NCBI GenBank assembly: GCA_934359255.1
Contig: CAKRLG010000004.1
Coordinates: 62,001-126,000 of the forward strand
DNA length: 64,000 nt
Reading direction: 5' to 3'
Origin: an uncultured Ruminococcus sp.
GTDB taxonomy: Bacteria > Bacillota > Clostridia > Lachnospirales > Lachnospiraceae
Shown here piece by piece: positions 15,069 through 24,687 of this stretch. Under the pieces are notes generated by a model. That model saw only the letters and a program-made list of their open reading frames with translations. It did not search any database and was not told where the DNA came from. A program made the position numbers and the translations under genes. Numbering within the stretch: the stretch's first letter is position 1; the number at the start of each line of letters is the position of its first letter.

Positions 15069-15982
15069 ACTTTTACCTCCAGTAAAGTCAGGATCAGTGC
15101 CATACGGACATAGACGCCGTACTGTACCTGTTTAAAATATGCAGCTCTTGGGTCAGAATCTACTTCTGTGGAGATTTCGTTGACACGTGGCAGTGGATGC
15201 AGAACCAGCATATCCGGTCCGGCAAGTTTCATTTTTTCTTTGTCCAGAATATAGAAGTCTTTCATACGAACATAATCGTCTTCATTGAAGAAACGTTCTT
15301 TCTGTACACGTGTCATGTAAAGAACATCCAATTCCGGCAGTGCGTCTTCGAGACGGGTCACTTCCTCAAACTCATGACCACTGGCTTTCAGCACATCTTC
15401 ACGGATATAGTCCGGGATACGGAGTTCTTCCGGGGAGATCAGGACGAATTTTACATTTGGATAACGAACCAGAGCTTCGATCAGAGAGTGTACGGTACGT
15501 CCAAACTTCAGATCGCCGCAAAGACCGATCGTAATATTATCCAGTCGTCCCTTAAGAGAACGAATCGTCAATAAATCAGTTAATGTCTGAGTAGGATGTT
15601 GATGTCCGCCGTCACCGGCATTGATCACGGGAATTTTGGAAGCTAAAGAAGCGACCAGTGGGGCACCCTCTTTTGGATGACGCATGGCACAGATATCTGC
15701 AAAACAGGAAACAACGCGAATGGTATCAGAAACGCTTTCACCTTTGGAAGCGGAACTGGAATCGGCGGAAGAAAAACCAAGAGCTTTTCCGCCAAGATTC
15801 ATCATGGCAGCTTCAAAACTGAGACGAGTACGGGTACTTGGTTCATAGAACAAAGTAGCAATTTTTTTACCATCACAGGCGTGTGCGTATTTTTCAGGGT
15901 TTTGTTCAATGTCATTTGCCAGATCCAGCAGATGCTCAAGCTCCTCAACGGAGAGATCCAGAGGACTCATCAGATGTCTCAT
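15062..15982 (-). CDS. pyrB: Aspartate carbamoyltransferase catalytic subunit
   Basis: 306 residues. PyrB condenses carbamoyl phosphate with L-aspartate, the first committed step of pyrimidine synthesis. The carbamoyl-phosphate loop STRTRLSFE, the HPTQTL motif and the later HPLPR segment are all present, and length is standard for the PyrI-dependent class. AAGGAGG sits 6 nt before the ATG at 15982; an ATG at 15985 is also possible. Promoter at 16045-16073. The rest of the pyr pathway is not in the window. Confidence 0.97.
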   Translation of the reverse strand: MRHLMSPLDLSVEELEHLLDLANDIEQNPEKYAHACDGKKIATLFYEPSTRTRLSFEAAMMNLGGKALGFSSADSSSASKGESVSDTIRVVSCFADICAMRHPKEGAPLVASLASKIPVINAGDGGHQHPTQTLTDLLTIRSLKGRLDNITIGLCGDLKFGRTVHSLIEALVRYPNVKFVLISPEELRIPDYIREDVLKASGHEFEEVTRLEDALPELDVLYMTRVQKERFFNEDDYVRMKDFYILDKEKMKLAGPDMLVLHPLPRVNEISTEVDSDPRAAYFKQVQYGVYVRMALILTLLEVKVC

Positions 15983-16044
15983 CATATACCTCCTTGTATG
16001 TCATAAAACTATAAAGAGTACCATCGATTTTTACTCTGCCTAAC

Positions 16045-16073
16045 ATCATATAATAAATACTTTTGGATTGCAA
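16045..16073 (-). promoter_or_regulatory. pyrBI promoter
   Basis: On the minus strand: TTGCAA (16073-16068), 17-bp spacer, TATGAT (16050-16045), about 60 nt before the pyrB start. The leader has only a short hairpin (AGAGTA / TACTCT) and no clear PyrR attenuator. Confidence 0.65.
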
Positions 16074-16087
16074 GAGAAAAATAAAGG

Positions 16088-16126
16088 ATTTTGTCGGATT
16101 ATTTTGTCGGATTATTTTGTCGGATT
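16088..16126 (+). repeat. 13-bp tandem repeat, three copies
   Basis: ATTTTGTCGGATT is present three times head to tail without mismatch, in the divergent region between pyrB and folC just upstream of the folC -35. Copy number could vary between strains. Confidence 0.9.
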
Positions 16127-16144
16127 TTCAGGAACAACTGTTCC

Positions 16145-16173
16145 TTGTCAAATGGTGGCGTTTGTACTATAAT
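16145..16173 (+). promoter_or_regulatory. folC-pheA promoter
   Basis: TTGTCA (16145-16150), 17-bp spacer, TATAAT (16168-16173), 37 nt before the folC start. Confidence 0.75.
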
Positions 16174-16210
16174 AACAACAGTTTACCCGCAATAGGAGGT
16201 TCCATATTTT

Positions 16211-17506
16211 ATGGATTATATAAAAGCAAGAACATATATAGATGAAAGTCATCGGTTCGGCGGTGAGATGGGGCTGGAAGCAATTACCTGTCTGCTGGAA
16301 AAACTGGAGAATCCACAGGAAGCTCTGCAGTTTATCCATATCGCCGGAACCAATGGGAAAGGCAGTGTTGGTGCGTATCTGGCAGCAGTCCTTCAGGAAG
16401 CAGGTTACCGGATCGGCAGATTTATCTCTCCCACTCTGTATGAGTACCGGGAAAGGATCCAGATCAACGGAGTATATATCGAAGAAGAAGCTTTCGGTCG
16501 ACTGATGGATCCCGTGGTGAAAGCTATCGGGGAACTGGAAGAAGAACATAAGCCGCTGCCTTCTCCTTTTGAGATTGAGACTGCTATTTCTTTTCTATAT
16601 TATAAGGAAAAGAAATGTGATTTTGTCCTGCTGGAGTGCGGCATGGGTGGAAAGACAGATGCAACGAATGTGATCCGAAATACAAAACTGGCAGTGATCA
16701 CATCCATCAGTATGGATCATATGGAGTATCTGGGGAACACTCTGGGAGAAATCGCCGGTCAGAAATCCGGCATTATCAAGCCCGGCTGCCGGGTTGTCAC
16801 CTGCAGACAGGATAAAGAGGCGATGGATGTCATCGAAGGGGAAAGTAAGAGGCTGGGATGTCCGCTGTATGTTGGGGATAAGACAGAAGCAGAGCTTGTA
16901 GCAGCAGATCTTGACCACATGGTATTCCGGTATCAGAAAGAGACCTATACCATTCATCTGGCAGGGTCACATCAGCTGGAAAATGCAGTGCTTGCACTGG
17001 CGGGTATTCGGGCTCTGCAGGATACAGGGTATCAGATTTCCCGGGAGCAGATCCGAAACGGTATGGAAAAGGCAAGATGGAATGGAAGATTTACCATTCT
17101 GAAAAAAGACCCTTATCTGGTAGTAGACGGTGCACATAATCCGGATGCGGCCAGAAAACTGCAGGAATCTTTAAGAATGTATTTTCCGGACCGGGAGTTT
17201 GTTTTCCTGATGGGAGTTTTTCGGGACAAACAGTATGAAGCCATTGCAAAAAGAATGGCACCGATGGCAAGGGAAATCATTGCGATGGAAACCCCGGATA
17301 ATCCCCGGGCACTTCCCGCGAAAGAGCTGGGAGAGGTTCTTTGCAGATATAAGACACCGGAACAGGTATATGTGGCAGATTCTCTGGAGGAAGCCCTGCA
17401 GCTGGGCATGAAACTGGCCAAAAAAGAAGATGTGATCGTGGCATTCGGTTCGCTGTCTTTTATCGGTGATCTGACAAAATTTAGTGAAAAATTGGAATTG
17501 GAATAG
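16211..17506 (+). CDS. folC: Folylpolyglutamate synthase / dihydrofolate synthase
   Basis: 431-residue Mur-ligase-family enzyme that adds glutamate to dihydropteroate and folates. P-loop GTNGKGSVGAYL (about 45-56), the second conserved segment SPTLYEYRERI, ECGMGGKTDATNV and SISMDHMEYLGNT are all present, as is the C-terminal DGAHNPDAARKL. Cytosolic, one-carbon metabolism. GGAGG is 11 nt upstream of the ATG. pheA follows after 12 nt, so the two form an operon although their pathways are unrelated. Confidence 0.96.
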   Translation: MDYIKARTYIDESHRFGGEMGLEAITCLLEKLENPQEALQFIHIAGTNGKGSVGAYLAAVLQEAGYRIGRFISPTLYEYRERIQINGVYIEEEAFGRLMDPVVKAIGELEEEHKPLPSPFEIETAISFLYYKEKKCDFVLLECGMGGKTDATNVIRNTKLAVITSISMDHMEYLGNTLGEIAGQKSGIIKPGCRVVTCRQDKEAMDVIEGESKRLGCPLYVGDKTEAELVAADLDHMVFRYQKETYTIHLAGSHQLENAVLALAGIRALQDTGYQISREQIRNGMEKARWNGRFTILKKDPYLVVDGAHNPDAARKLQESLRMYFPDREFVFLMGVFRDKQYEAIAKRMAPMAREIIAMETPDNPRALPAKELGEVLCRYKTPEQVYVADSLEEALQLGMKLAKKEDVIVAFGSLSFIGDLTKFSEKLELE

Positions 17507-17518
17507 GAAAAGAAAAAT

Positions 17519-18661
17519 ATGGATAATAAAGGATTGGACTTACTCGAGATCAGAGATCAGATTGATGGCATTGATAAAGAAATCGTAGAACTTTTTGAAA
17601 AACGGATGCAGCTGAGTGCAGATGTGGCGGAATATAAGATTTCCAACAATAAAGCAGTACTGGATCCACAGCGGGAAAAAGAAAAACTGAATACACTGGA
17701 ACATTATGCATCCAACTCCTTTAACCGCGTAGGTGTCTACGAGCTGTTCCGGCAGATGATGGCGATGAGCCGGAAACTGCAGTACCGGATTCTGGCAGAA
17801 AACGGAAAAGCAGAAAAGATTCCCTTCCGGAAAGTTTCTTCTTTGCCGATGCAGAAGGCCAAAGTAGTATTCCAGGGTGTAGAAGGAGCATACAGTTTTA
17901 CTGCGATGCATAGTTTTTTCGGAGAATCCATTGAAAATTACAATGTGGAAACCTGGCGGGATGCCATGGAAGCGATCAAAAACGGAGATGCGGATTATGC
18001 TGTACTGCCAATCGAGAATTCTACCGCCGGTATTGTTGCAGATATTTATGATCTTCTGGTGGAATACCATCACAGCATCGTAGGTGAACAGATCATTCAG
18101 GTGGATCATGCTCTGATGGGTCTGAAAAATGCTACACTGGAAGATATCAAGACCGTGTATTCTCATCCCCAGGCGCTGTCTCAGTGCAGAAAATTCCTGG
18201 AACAGCATCCGGAATGGAAAGCGGAAGAGTATCTGAACACTGCAATGGCAGCAAAGAAAGTAAAAGAAGACGGAAATCTGACCCAGGCGGCAATTGCCAG
18301 CCCATATGCGGCACAGTGTTTCGGACTTCAGATTTTAAAACCGCATGTATTCTCCAGTCAGCAGAATTCCACACGGTTTATTATCGTATCCAAAGAAGAG
18401 ATTTATCAGGAAGAAGCGGGCAAAATCAGTGTATGTTTTGAGATTCCACACGAGAGTGGAAGCCTGTATAACACACTGTCCCATTTTATCTATAATGATC
18501 TGAATATGACAAAGATCGAATCCCGTCCGATTCCGGAGAAAAAGTGGGAATATCGTTTCTTTGTTGACTTTGAAGGAAATCTCAGTGACAGCGGTGTGAA
18601 GAATGCGCTGTATGGTATTTCCAGAGAGGTGAATAATCTGCGGATCCTTGGAAATTATTAA
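17519..18661 (+). CDS. pheA: Bifunctional chorismate mutase / prephenate dehydratase
   Basis: 380-residue P-protein of phenylalanine synthesis. An N-terminal AroQ-type chorismate mutase (about 5-90; LLEIRDQIDGIDKEIVELFEKRM) is followed by prephenate dehydratase (about 112-290; GVEGAYSFTA, PIENSTAG, NSTRFIIV) and a C-terminal ACT domain (about 300-378) with the ESRP motif for Phe feedback inhibition. Complete in all three parts. Cotranscribed with folC. No T-box or attenuator was seen upstream. Confidence 0.96.
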   Translation: MDNKGLDLLEIRDQIDGIDKEIVELFEKRMQLSADVAEYKISNNKAVLDPQREKEKLNTLEHYASNSFNRVGVYELFRQMMAMSRKLQYRILAENGKAEKIPFRKVSSLPMQKAKVVFQGVEGAYSFTAMHSFFGESIENYNVETWRDAMEAIKNGDADYAVLPIENSTAGIVADIYDLLVEYHHSIVGEQIIQVDHALMGLKNATLEDIKTVYSHPQALSQCRKFLEQHPEWKAEEYLNTAMAAKKVKEDGNLTQAAIASPYAAQCFGLQILKPHVFSSQQNSTRFIIVSKEEIYQEEAGKISVCFEIPHESGSLYNTLSHFIYNDLNMTKIESRPIPEKKWEYRFFVDFEGNLSDSGVKNALYGISREVNNLRILGNY

Positions 18662-18750
18662 TAATACATGAGATTTGTCCGACTGGGAAGATATGGAACA
18701 GCCGGAAGAAGTAATTACATATTGAGAAGTAAGAAAGACAGGTAAAGACA

Positions 18751-20049
18751 ATGACAGGAATAAGAGAATGCATTTTATATCGTGATTTTGAACAGGGAGA
18801 ATTGCTGGAGAAGATGACCATGCTGATGGAAGATATCTCTCATCCGAAGGTACTCTACGGAAAGAACGGGGAGTATTTTGCATGTATTCATCAACTGGTA
18901 GAGATGGCAGGAACCTACGGGTTTGCGGGAAACCTGTGGCATGATTATCTGACCTATCTGCTGGTCAATCATGAAAATGCGTTCAGTACGGCCTGTGAGA
19001 TCGTAGGTCCGGTGGAAGGCACTATCAATGCATTTGCAATGCATGATTTTGAAATCTTTAAGCAGCTGTATGATTTTGACCTGAAAGAGCTGGAGAAGAT
19101 TTATCCGTCGGTGGACAGCAGTCTGATCACCGATTATCAGAATATTAATGAAGGCAGCAAGTTCTTTAATAAACGGATCCGTGACCGGATCTGTACACTG
19201 GCACAGAAACTGGCAAAAGCAGAGTCCACGAAAGAATTCATGGATGATATGGTACAGTTTTATAAAGAATTCGGTGTTGGTAAACTGGGACTTCACAAAG
19301 CATTCCGTATCGACGGAACGGTGACTCCTGCCCGAATCGTGCCGATCACCAATATTGCCCATGTGCATCTGGATGACCTGGTCGGATATGAGATTGCCAA
19401 GAAAAAACTGATCGATAATACAGAGGCATTTGTACAGGGGCGGCCGGCCAATAACTGTCTGCTGTTTGGGGATGCCGGTACCGGTAAATCTTCAAGTATC
19501 AAGGGCATTCTGAATCAGTATTATGATCAGGGACTTCGTATTATAGAGGCGTATAAACATCAGTTCAAGGATCTGAATGATATTATCGCACAGGTGAAAA
19601 ACCGGAATTACAAGTTTATTATCTATATGGATGATCTGTCTTTCGAGGAGTTTGAAATCGAGTATAAGTATCTGAAGGCTGTGATCGAGGGCGGTCTGGA
19701 GAAAAAACCGGATAATATTCTGATCTATGCCACCTCCAATCGAAGACATCTGGTTCGGGAGAAATTCTCGGATAAAGAAGAGAGAAGAGATGATCTGCAT
19801 TCTTCCGATACTGTTCAGGAGAAGCTGTCTCTGGTTGCAAGATTTGGTGTGTCGATTTTCTTCTGCGCACCGGATAAAAAGCAGTTCCAGAATATCGTGA
19901 AAACGCTGGCAGAGAGACATCATGTGGAGATGCCGGAGGAGGAACTTCTGCTTGAAGCCAATAAGTGGGAATTGCAGCATGGTGGACTGTCGGGCAGGAC
20001 GGCACAGCAGTTTATTGATTATCTTTGCGGCAAGAATGAAAATGAGTAA
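18751..20049 (+). CDS. DUF815 AAA-type ATPase
   Basis: 432 residues. An N-terminal helical region of about 190 residues precedes a DUF815 ATP-binding domain with Walker A GDAGTGKSS and Walker B IIYMDDLSFEE, plus YATSNRRHLVRE and a C-terminal lid-like segment. The family is widespread in bacteria, resembles DnaA/DnaC-type AAA proteins, and has no settled function. Start has a weak AGG-type site (ACAGGTAAAGAC) upstream. It sits 90 nt after pheA, so it may be an operon member. The 3' flank carries the nested hairpin element. Confidence 0.88.
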   Translation: MTGIRECILYRDFEQGELLEKMTMLMEDISHPKVLYGKNGEYFACIHQLVEMAGTYGFAGNLWHDYLTYLLVNHENAFSTACEIVGPVEGTINAFAMHDFEIFKQLYDFDLKELEKIYPSVDSSLITDYQNINEGSKFFNKRIRDRICTLAQKLAKAESTKEFMDDMVQFYKEFGVGKLGLHKAFRIDGTVTPARIVPITNIAHVHLDDLVGYEIAKKKLIDNTEAFVQGRPANNCLLFGDAGTGKSSSIKGILNQYYDQGLRIIEAYKHQFKDLNDIIAQVKNRNYKFIIYMDDLSFEEFEIEYKYLKAVIEGGLEKKPDNILIYATSNRRHLVREKFSDKEERRDDLHSSDTVQEKLSLVARFGVSIFFCAPDKKQFQNIVKTLAERHHVEMPEEELLLEANKWELQHGGLSGRTAQQFIDYLCGKNENE

Positions 20050-20083
20050 ACGAAATACAGATATAGGTTTTGACTAAGGGGAC

Positions 20084-20428
20084 GCGGCTGATCTGTGATT
20101 CCTTGGGTGAACAACGTGGGCAGGGCAACTTTGAACCAGTACAGCGTTTCATAAATAACTATACCATACACGCAGGATACGGATTCGAGTGTGCAGGTTT
20201 AAAAACGTAGGCGTAGCGGGCTACGCTGAGGCTTTTAGACCTGTGCAATCGGATTCGTAGACAAGTGTATGGTATAGTTATTTTGAAAACGCTGTACTGG
20301 CCACTAACTTCGACTATATTCCCGCGGGCCGGCTGACCCGCGGGAAAGTCTCCGTAAGTGTCGGATTTCAAAGCTTGCCCTAAACGCCCACAAAGTGTTG
20401 TTCACCCAAGGAATCACAGGTCAGCCGC
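20084..20428. repeat. Hairpin element A, copy 2, with palindromic element B nested inside
   Basis: Outer 32-nt inverted arms (20084-20115 and 20397-20428) match with one mismatch. The core shares the GTGGGCAGGGCAACTTT start and the GCCCACAAAGT end of copies 1 and 3, with compensatory changes in its central palindrome (CCCGCGGG.. in place of CGAGGGTC..). Inside it, 20136-20300 is a second palindrome (element B) whose 36-nt ends match with three mismatches (CCAGTACAGCGTTT..), and whose centre is AGGCGTAGCGGGCTACG (20209-20225). Removing B leaves a core close to the 120 nt of the other copies. No transposase. The rest of 20050-20709 holds no gene. Confidence 0.85.
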
Positions 20429-20647
20429 TGTTTGTTGCAGTGCATACTAATAATTAATTCAGTTGGGACGGAGTTTTGTGGTTCTGTCTGGGAAAGGTTT
20501 GTGAGATTTTAAGTTTTTGGTAAGGACTTTGGTGAGAGGATGGTGGTACACTGTAGGGGAACGGGTAGACGAATGCCCGATGGAGTACAGAAAAAAGGAG
20601 TCGGAAGTAACTGTCTGGCAGGAGAGAGCCTGCGAGATGAACTGTAG

Positions 20648-20673
20648 AAGAGTTACATTTCAAGAGTTACATT
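20648..20673 (+). promoter_or_regulatory. Direct repeat upstream of the response-regulator gene
   Basis: AAGAGTTACATT occurs twice (20648-20659, 20662-20673), 14 bp apart, 37 nt before the start of the response-regulator gene. OmpR-type regulators often bind tandem half-sites, so an autoregulatory site is possible. No clear -35/-10 pair accompanies it. Confidence 0.35.
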
Positions 20674-20709
20674 CTGAGAATACATAAGGGGACATGGAGG
20701 AGATACAAG

Positions 20710-21414
20710 ATGGAAGAAACCAGAATTTTAGTTGTGGATGATGAGCAGGAAATTGCGGATCTGCTGGAACTTTATCTGATCAGTGACGGGTATCAGGTAA
20801 TTAAGAGCGGGGATGCTCTTGAGGGACTTGCTATTATGGAACGTGAGAAGATTGATCTGGTGCTGCTGGATATTATGATGCCGAAGATGGATGGTCTGGA
20901 GATGTGCAGGAAGATACGTGAGAAGCATAATGTGCCGATTATCATGGTCAGTGCAAAGACACAGGAGTTAGATAAGATTGTGGGGCTTACGACGGGGGCG
21001 GATGATTATGTGACAAAACCCTTTAACCCTCTGGAACTGATGGCAAGAGTGAAGTCACAGCTTCGACGTTACCGGGATCTGAATCCTGCGAATGAGAAGA
21101 AAGAGGTCGAGGACAGCACGATCCGCCTGAATCACGTGACTATTATCAAGGAAACACATCAGGTATTTGTGGATGGAGAGAGCATTAAGCTTACGCCGAT
21201 CGAATTTGACATTCTGTATCTTCTGGCTTCTCATCCGGGCCGGGTGTTCAGTACGGATGAGATTTTTGAAAAAGTATGGAATGAGAAGGTTTATGAGGCC
21301 AATAATACCGTTATGGTACATATCCGCCGGCTGCGTGGCAAGATGAAGGATGATACCAGAACCGATAAGATCATTACGACAGTCTGGGGGGTTGGATATA
21401 AAATTGAGAAGTAG
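20710..21414 (+). CDS. OmpR/VanR-like DNA-binding response regulator
   Basis: 234 residues. Receiver domain with the acidic pair D10-D11, phospho-acceptor Asp54 (LLLDIMMPKMDG region), Lys in DDYVTKPFNP, then a winged-helix output domain (about 130-232; LTPIEFDILYLLASHPGRVFS, VMVHIRRLRGKM, WGVGYK). Closest in feel to VanR-type regulators of clostridia, which answer cell-envelope signals. GGAGGAGAT lies 8 nt upstream. The kinase gene overlaps its 3' end. Likely target is the downstream ABC exporter operon and itself. Confidence 0.93.
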   Translation: MEETRILVVDDEQEIADLLELYLISDGYQVIKSGDALEGLAIMEREKIDLVLLDIMMPKMDGLEMCRKIREKHNVPIIMVSAKTQELDKIVGLTTGADDYVTKPFNPLELMARVKSQLRRYRDLNPANEKKEVEDSTIRLNHVTIIKETHQVFVDGESIKLTPIEFDILYLLASHPGRVFSTDEIFEKVWNEKVYEANNTVMVHIRRLRGKMKDDTRTDKIITTVWGVGYKIEK

Positions 21415-22525
21415 ATGGATTCAGACATTCGAAGGAAGAATCGCATGGTATACGATCATCAGCCTGGCAGTCACCGGAATCGTGGAAGTTTTGATGGCGT
21501 TTCTGATCTATAAAGTGGCAGGAAAGCTGCGTTATATGGGATATCGAAGTGCCATGCTGGGACCGGACGGGCTGTATCCCAGTTATCGCCTGATGATTCT
21601 CGGTGTTTGCGGAGCACTTACCTTTTTATTTACTTTTTATGCACTGATCCACAAATATATGAGTTATGTGCGGATGCTGGAACGTGCCATGCGGGATATT
21701 GCAAACGGGAATCTGGATCAGGAGATTCCCGTAGAGAATCTGGACGAATTCGGGGAAATTGCCAGGTATATGAACCAGATGGAACGCCATGTAAAGGATC
21801 TGATGGAGAGGGAACGGGAATCGGAACGTACCAAAAATGATCTGGTGACAAGTGTGGCTCACGATCTGCGTACACCGCTGACATCGGTGATCGGTTATCT
21901 GGACTGGGTGAAAAGCAGACCTGACCTGGACGAACAGACCAGACAACAGTATCTGGATATTGCGTACAGGAAAGCATTGCATCTGGAACAGCTGACGAAC
22001 GAACTTTTTGGCTTTGTGAAGATGGAACATAAGGAGATGAGTCTGCATCTGGAACAACTGGATCTGCAGAAACTACTGGAACAGTTGTTGGATGAAGCAT
22101 GGCCAAGTTTTGAAAAAAATGGTCTGGAAGCCCAGTTCAGCTGTGGGGAACAGGGAATTCCCATGGAGGGGGACGGCAATCTGCTGGCACGCCTTTTTGA
22201 AAATCTTCTGAATAATGCGGTCAAATATGGAAAAGACGGAAAAATCATCCGTGTGGTAGCAAAAGTGGTACATGAACATGCTCTGGTACAGGTGATCAAC
22301 TATGGGTATGTGATCCCAAAAGAAGATCTGGAAAAATTATTTCAGAAGTTTTACCGGGTGGAGCAGTCGCGTTCACAGAATACAGGAGGAACCGGTCTTG
22401 GACTGGCCATCGTTCATCAGATCGCAGTGCTTCACGGCGGAGATGTACAGGTGAAAAGTGATCTTGACGGAACGGTATTTTCTGTATGGCTTCCGTTGCA
22501 ACAGACAAAGGAGAGACAGACATGA
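21404..22525 (+). CDS. VanS-like sensor histidine kinase
   Basis: About 373 residues. Two transmembrane helices (about 13-37 and 63-84) enclose only a short external loop, then HAMP, a HisKA domain with His153 (SVAHDLRTPLTSVIGYL) and an HATPase domain (ENLLNNAVKYG, TGGTGLGLAIV). The small external loop fits sensors that read membrane-level signals. No well-placed ATG exists: I place the start at TTG 21404, 12 nt after GGGGGG; an ATG at 21350 overlaps the regulator gene by 65 bp and has poor spacing. The stop codon overlaps the next start (ATGA). Confidence 0.9.
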   Translation: MRSRWIQTFEGRIAWYTIISLAVTGIVEVLMAFLIYKVAGKLRYMGYRSAMLGPDGLYPSYRLMILGVCGALTFLFTFYALIHKYMSYVRMLERAMRDIANGNLDQEIPVENLDEFGEIARYMNQMERHVKDLMERERESERTKNDLVTSVAHDLRTPLTSVIGYLDWVKSRPDLDEQTRQQYLDIAYRKALHLEQLTNELFGFVKMEHKEMSLHLEQLDLQKLLEQLLDEAWPSFEKNGLEAQFSCGEQGIPMEGDGNLLARLFENLLNNAVKYGKDGKIIRVVAKVVHEHALVQVINYGYVIPKEDLEKLFQKFYRVEQSRSQNTGGTGLGLAIVHQIAVLHGGDVQVKSDLDGTVFSVWLPLQQTKERQT

Positions 22526-24687
22526 GAAAATATATCCGGGGAATAGTACTGGTACTGCTGATCCTGCTGCTGCCCTGTCTGGTATGGGCAGAAGACGAGC
22601 CGGAGAACGACATTGAGATAACATTGAACTGGGGATTTAACGGCAAGGCGGGAAACAGCGATGTCTGCCTGCCGGTTACGGCAACACTGACAAATCATGG
22701 GGAAGCGTTTGAAGGACAGCTGGAGATGGAAGTACCGATTGCCGGCAATCAGGAGTCTGATCTGGGAGAGAGTCTGACGTTGATCGGCAATGATATGGAT
22801 TATACCAGAAGTAAAGTGTGCGTATGGAAGAAAAATATAGCACTGGATGCAGGGGAAACACGGCAGGAAACATTTTATCTGACATTTCCATGGGTCAATG
22901 GTACAGTACAGGCGTATCTGAAAGATGGCTCTCGAACAGTACAGACAGCATCTCTGAGTAAGAATTTTTCTGCCAATCAGAACATTGCACTGATCGGAGC
23001 GATAGGAGCCCGGCCGGAAGACGTGCAACAGCTGGACGGTATGCAGATTTCTGCGGACACTACCGAAGGCATGGGTGATATTTTTGTGTCTGTTTATCAG
23101 ATGGATGCATCGGAGATTCCGGACAGCTGGAAGGATCTGAGTCAGCTGGATGCACTGCTGATCGGATCGGATGCTGCGATTTCCGGAGAACAGTGGGTGA
23201 CACTCCATCGCTGGCAACAGGAAGGAGGTATCCTGCTTACCGCTGAAGACGGGCAGGATTTATTTGAAATATTTCAGAATTTTCTGAATGGAGAATCACG
23301 AACAACATTTTTTGACGGGCTCAGTGAAAAATGGGGCTATGTTGTATATGTCGGCTATGACACCAGTCAGATTCCGGTGCGAAAAAGCCCCGGTCTGATC
23401 AAATACTTTATACTGATTCTTTTTTATGCCTGTGTGGCAGGACCGGGACTGTATCTGATCCTGAAAAAACAGGGAAAAAGAAAATATTTCTGGTCAGGAG
23501 TTACACTGCTTTCCGTTCTTTTCCTTGGTATTGTAGCTTTGCTGGGAACCAGCACCAGACTGACTGCCCCGGTACTTACCATGAAACGGACGTATACCCA
23601 GCAGGATCATATCTGGGGAGAGAAGCTGCAGTTGGGTGTACAGGCGCCATATAACAGTACATATCAGCTGTATCTGGATAAAAGTTATCATCTGACAATG
23701 TCTTCGGAAAGCGGATACAGTGCAGAAAATGTCAATACAAATATCACGGATAAAGTGGAAATCTACGAAAAAGAGGACTGTTACAAACTGACATTCAGCA
23801 GACTGCCGGTGTTTGCAGGCAATACCTTCTTTTTAAACCGGGATCATGCAGTATCACCGGAAGAAGAAATACAGATCCAGGCATCCGGGGACAATGAGCA
23901 TATCGAAGGCAGATGGAAGAACCCTACAGAATACAGAATCGAGAATGCGATTCTTGTACTCACGAACCGCATCGTATTCCTGGGAAATCTGGAGCCGGGA
24001 GAAGAAGGTACTTTTTCCGAAAAAATCCATTCCTATGGAAATGGAGGACTGGAAAAGATTCTGAGAAAATATCTGGATCTGAAAGATACAGAGTATCCGG
24101 ATTATGCAGTGAACGCTGTGACGGAACAGGTATGGGATGCACAGAGAAAAGAAACCGAAGGTGTCTGCCTTCTCGGAACGATTTCCAACAGTGACACTTC
24201 TTTTGAGATGAATTCCGGTTATGAAGTAGACGGAATCACGCAGTTTTATATGCCGGTGGATATCAACTGGCAAAAGGAAGAGGGAACCGTATTCTGTCCC
24301 AACGGAGAAGTGCTGGCTTCAGTGGAAAGTGGAAGTGCGACTGCCGGAACGAATCTGATGTACGGACAGGATGCAGTTCTTGACTATGATCTTTCCGGAC
24401 TGGGAGAAATTACAGGGATAAAATTCTTTAAACCAGAATATGATGATCCGAAATATTTTGAAGCATTTCGTGGAAAGGTTGCTTTTTATTGCTGGTCCAG
24501 TGGAGAATATGAGACGATCTCGAAATGGGAAAAAATGTTTGACGGGACGGAACTGGAAAAATATCTGTCGGCAGATGGGAAGCTGCGGGTTCGTTATCAG
24601 CTGGCGGACGATATGGATGTGACGGATAAAAACTGTACACTTCCCTGTCTGCAGATCACAGGAAAGGTGGTGAATCCGGATGCTTAA
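22522..24687 (+). CDS. Secreted/membrane-anchored protein of unknown function in the two-component/ABC operon
   Basis: 721 residues with a signal peptide (1-23, ending LPCLVWA). An external region of about 265 residues is followed by two transmembrane helices (about 293-315 and 325-345) and a large C-terminal domain, likely external too. No catalytic motif is recognised. The start at 22522 has AAGGAG 8 nt upstream and overlaps the kinase stop. Its end overlaps the ABC ATPase gene by 8 bp, so it is tightly coupled to the transporter, perhaps as an accessory or substrate-binding component. Confidence 0.75.
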   Translation: MRKYIRGIVLVLLILLLPCLVWAEDEPENDIEITLNWGFNGKAGNSDVCLPVTATLTNHGEAFEGQLEMEVPIAGNQESDLGESLTLIGNDMDYTRSKVCVWKKNIALDAGETRQETFYLTFPWVNGTVQAYLKDGSRTVQTASLSKNFSANQNIALIGAIGARPEDVQQLDGMQISADTTEGMGDIFVSVYQMDASEIPDSWKDLSQLDALLIGSDAAISGEQWVTLHRWQQEGGILLTAEDGQDLFEIFQNFLNGESRTTFFDGLSEKWGYVVYVGYDTSQIPVRKSPGLIKYFILILFYACVAGPGLYLILKKQGKRKYFWSGVTLLSVLFLGIVALLGTSTRLTAPVLTMKRTYTQQDHIWGEKLQLGVQAPYNSTYQLYLDKSYHLTMSSESGYSAENVNTNITDKVEIYEKEDCYKLTFSRLPVFAGNTFFLNRDHAVSPEEEIQIQASGDNEHIEGRWKNPTEYRIENAILVLTNRIVFLGNLEPGEEGTFSEKIHSYGNGGLEKILRKYLDLKDTEYPDYAVNAVTEQVWDAQRKETEGVCLLGTISNSDTSFEMNSGYEVDGITQFYMPVDINWQKEEGTVFCPNGEVLASVESGSATAGTNLMYGQDAVLDYDLSGLGEITGIKFFKPEYDDPKYFEAFRGKVAFYCWSSGEYETISKWEKMFDGTELEKYLSADGKLRVRYQLADDMDVTDKNCTLPCLQITGKVVNPDA

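Noticed and set aside
20159..20371. 70-codon open frame inside hairpin element A copy 2
   Set aside because: It spans the nested palindrome and has no start signal; a chance frame in a repeat.
20084..20428. Insertion sequence or group II intron in the 20.1 kb gap
   Set aside because: No transposase or reverse transcriptase frame, no target-site duplication seen, and no intron domain V-like hairpin.
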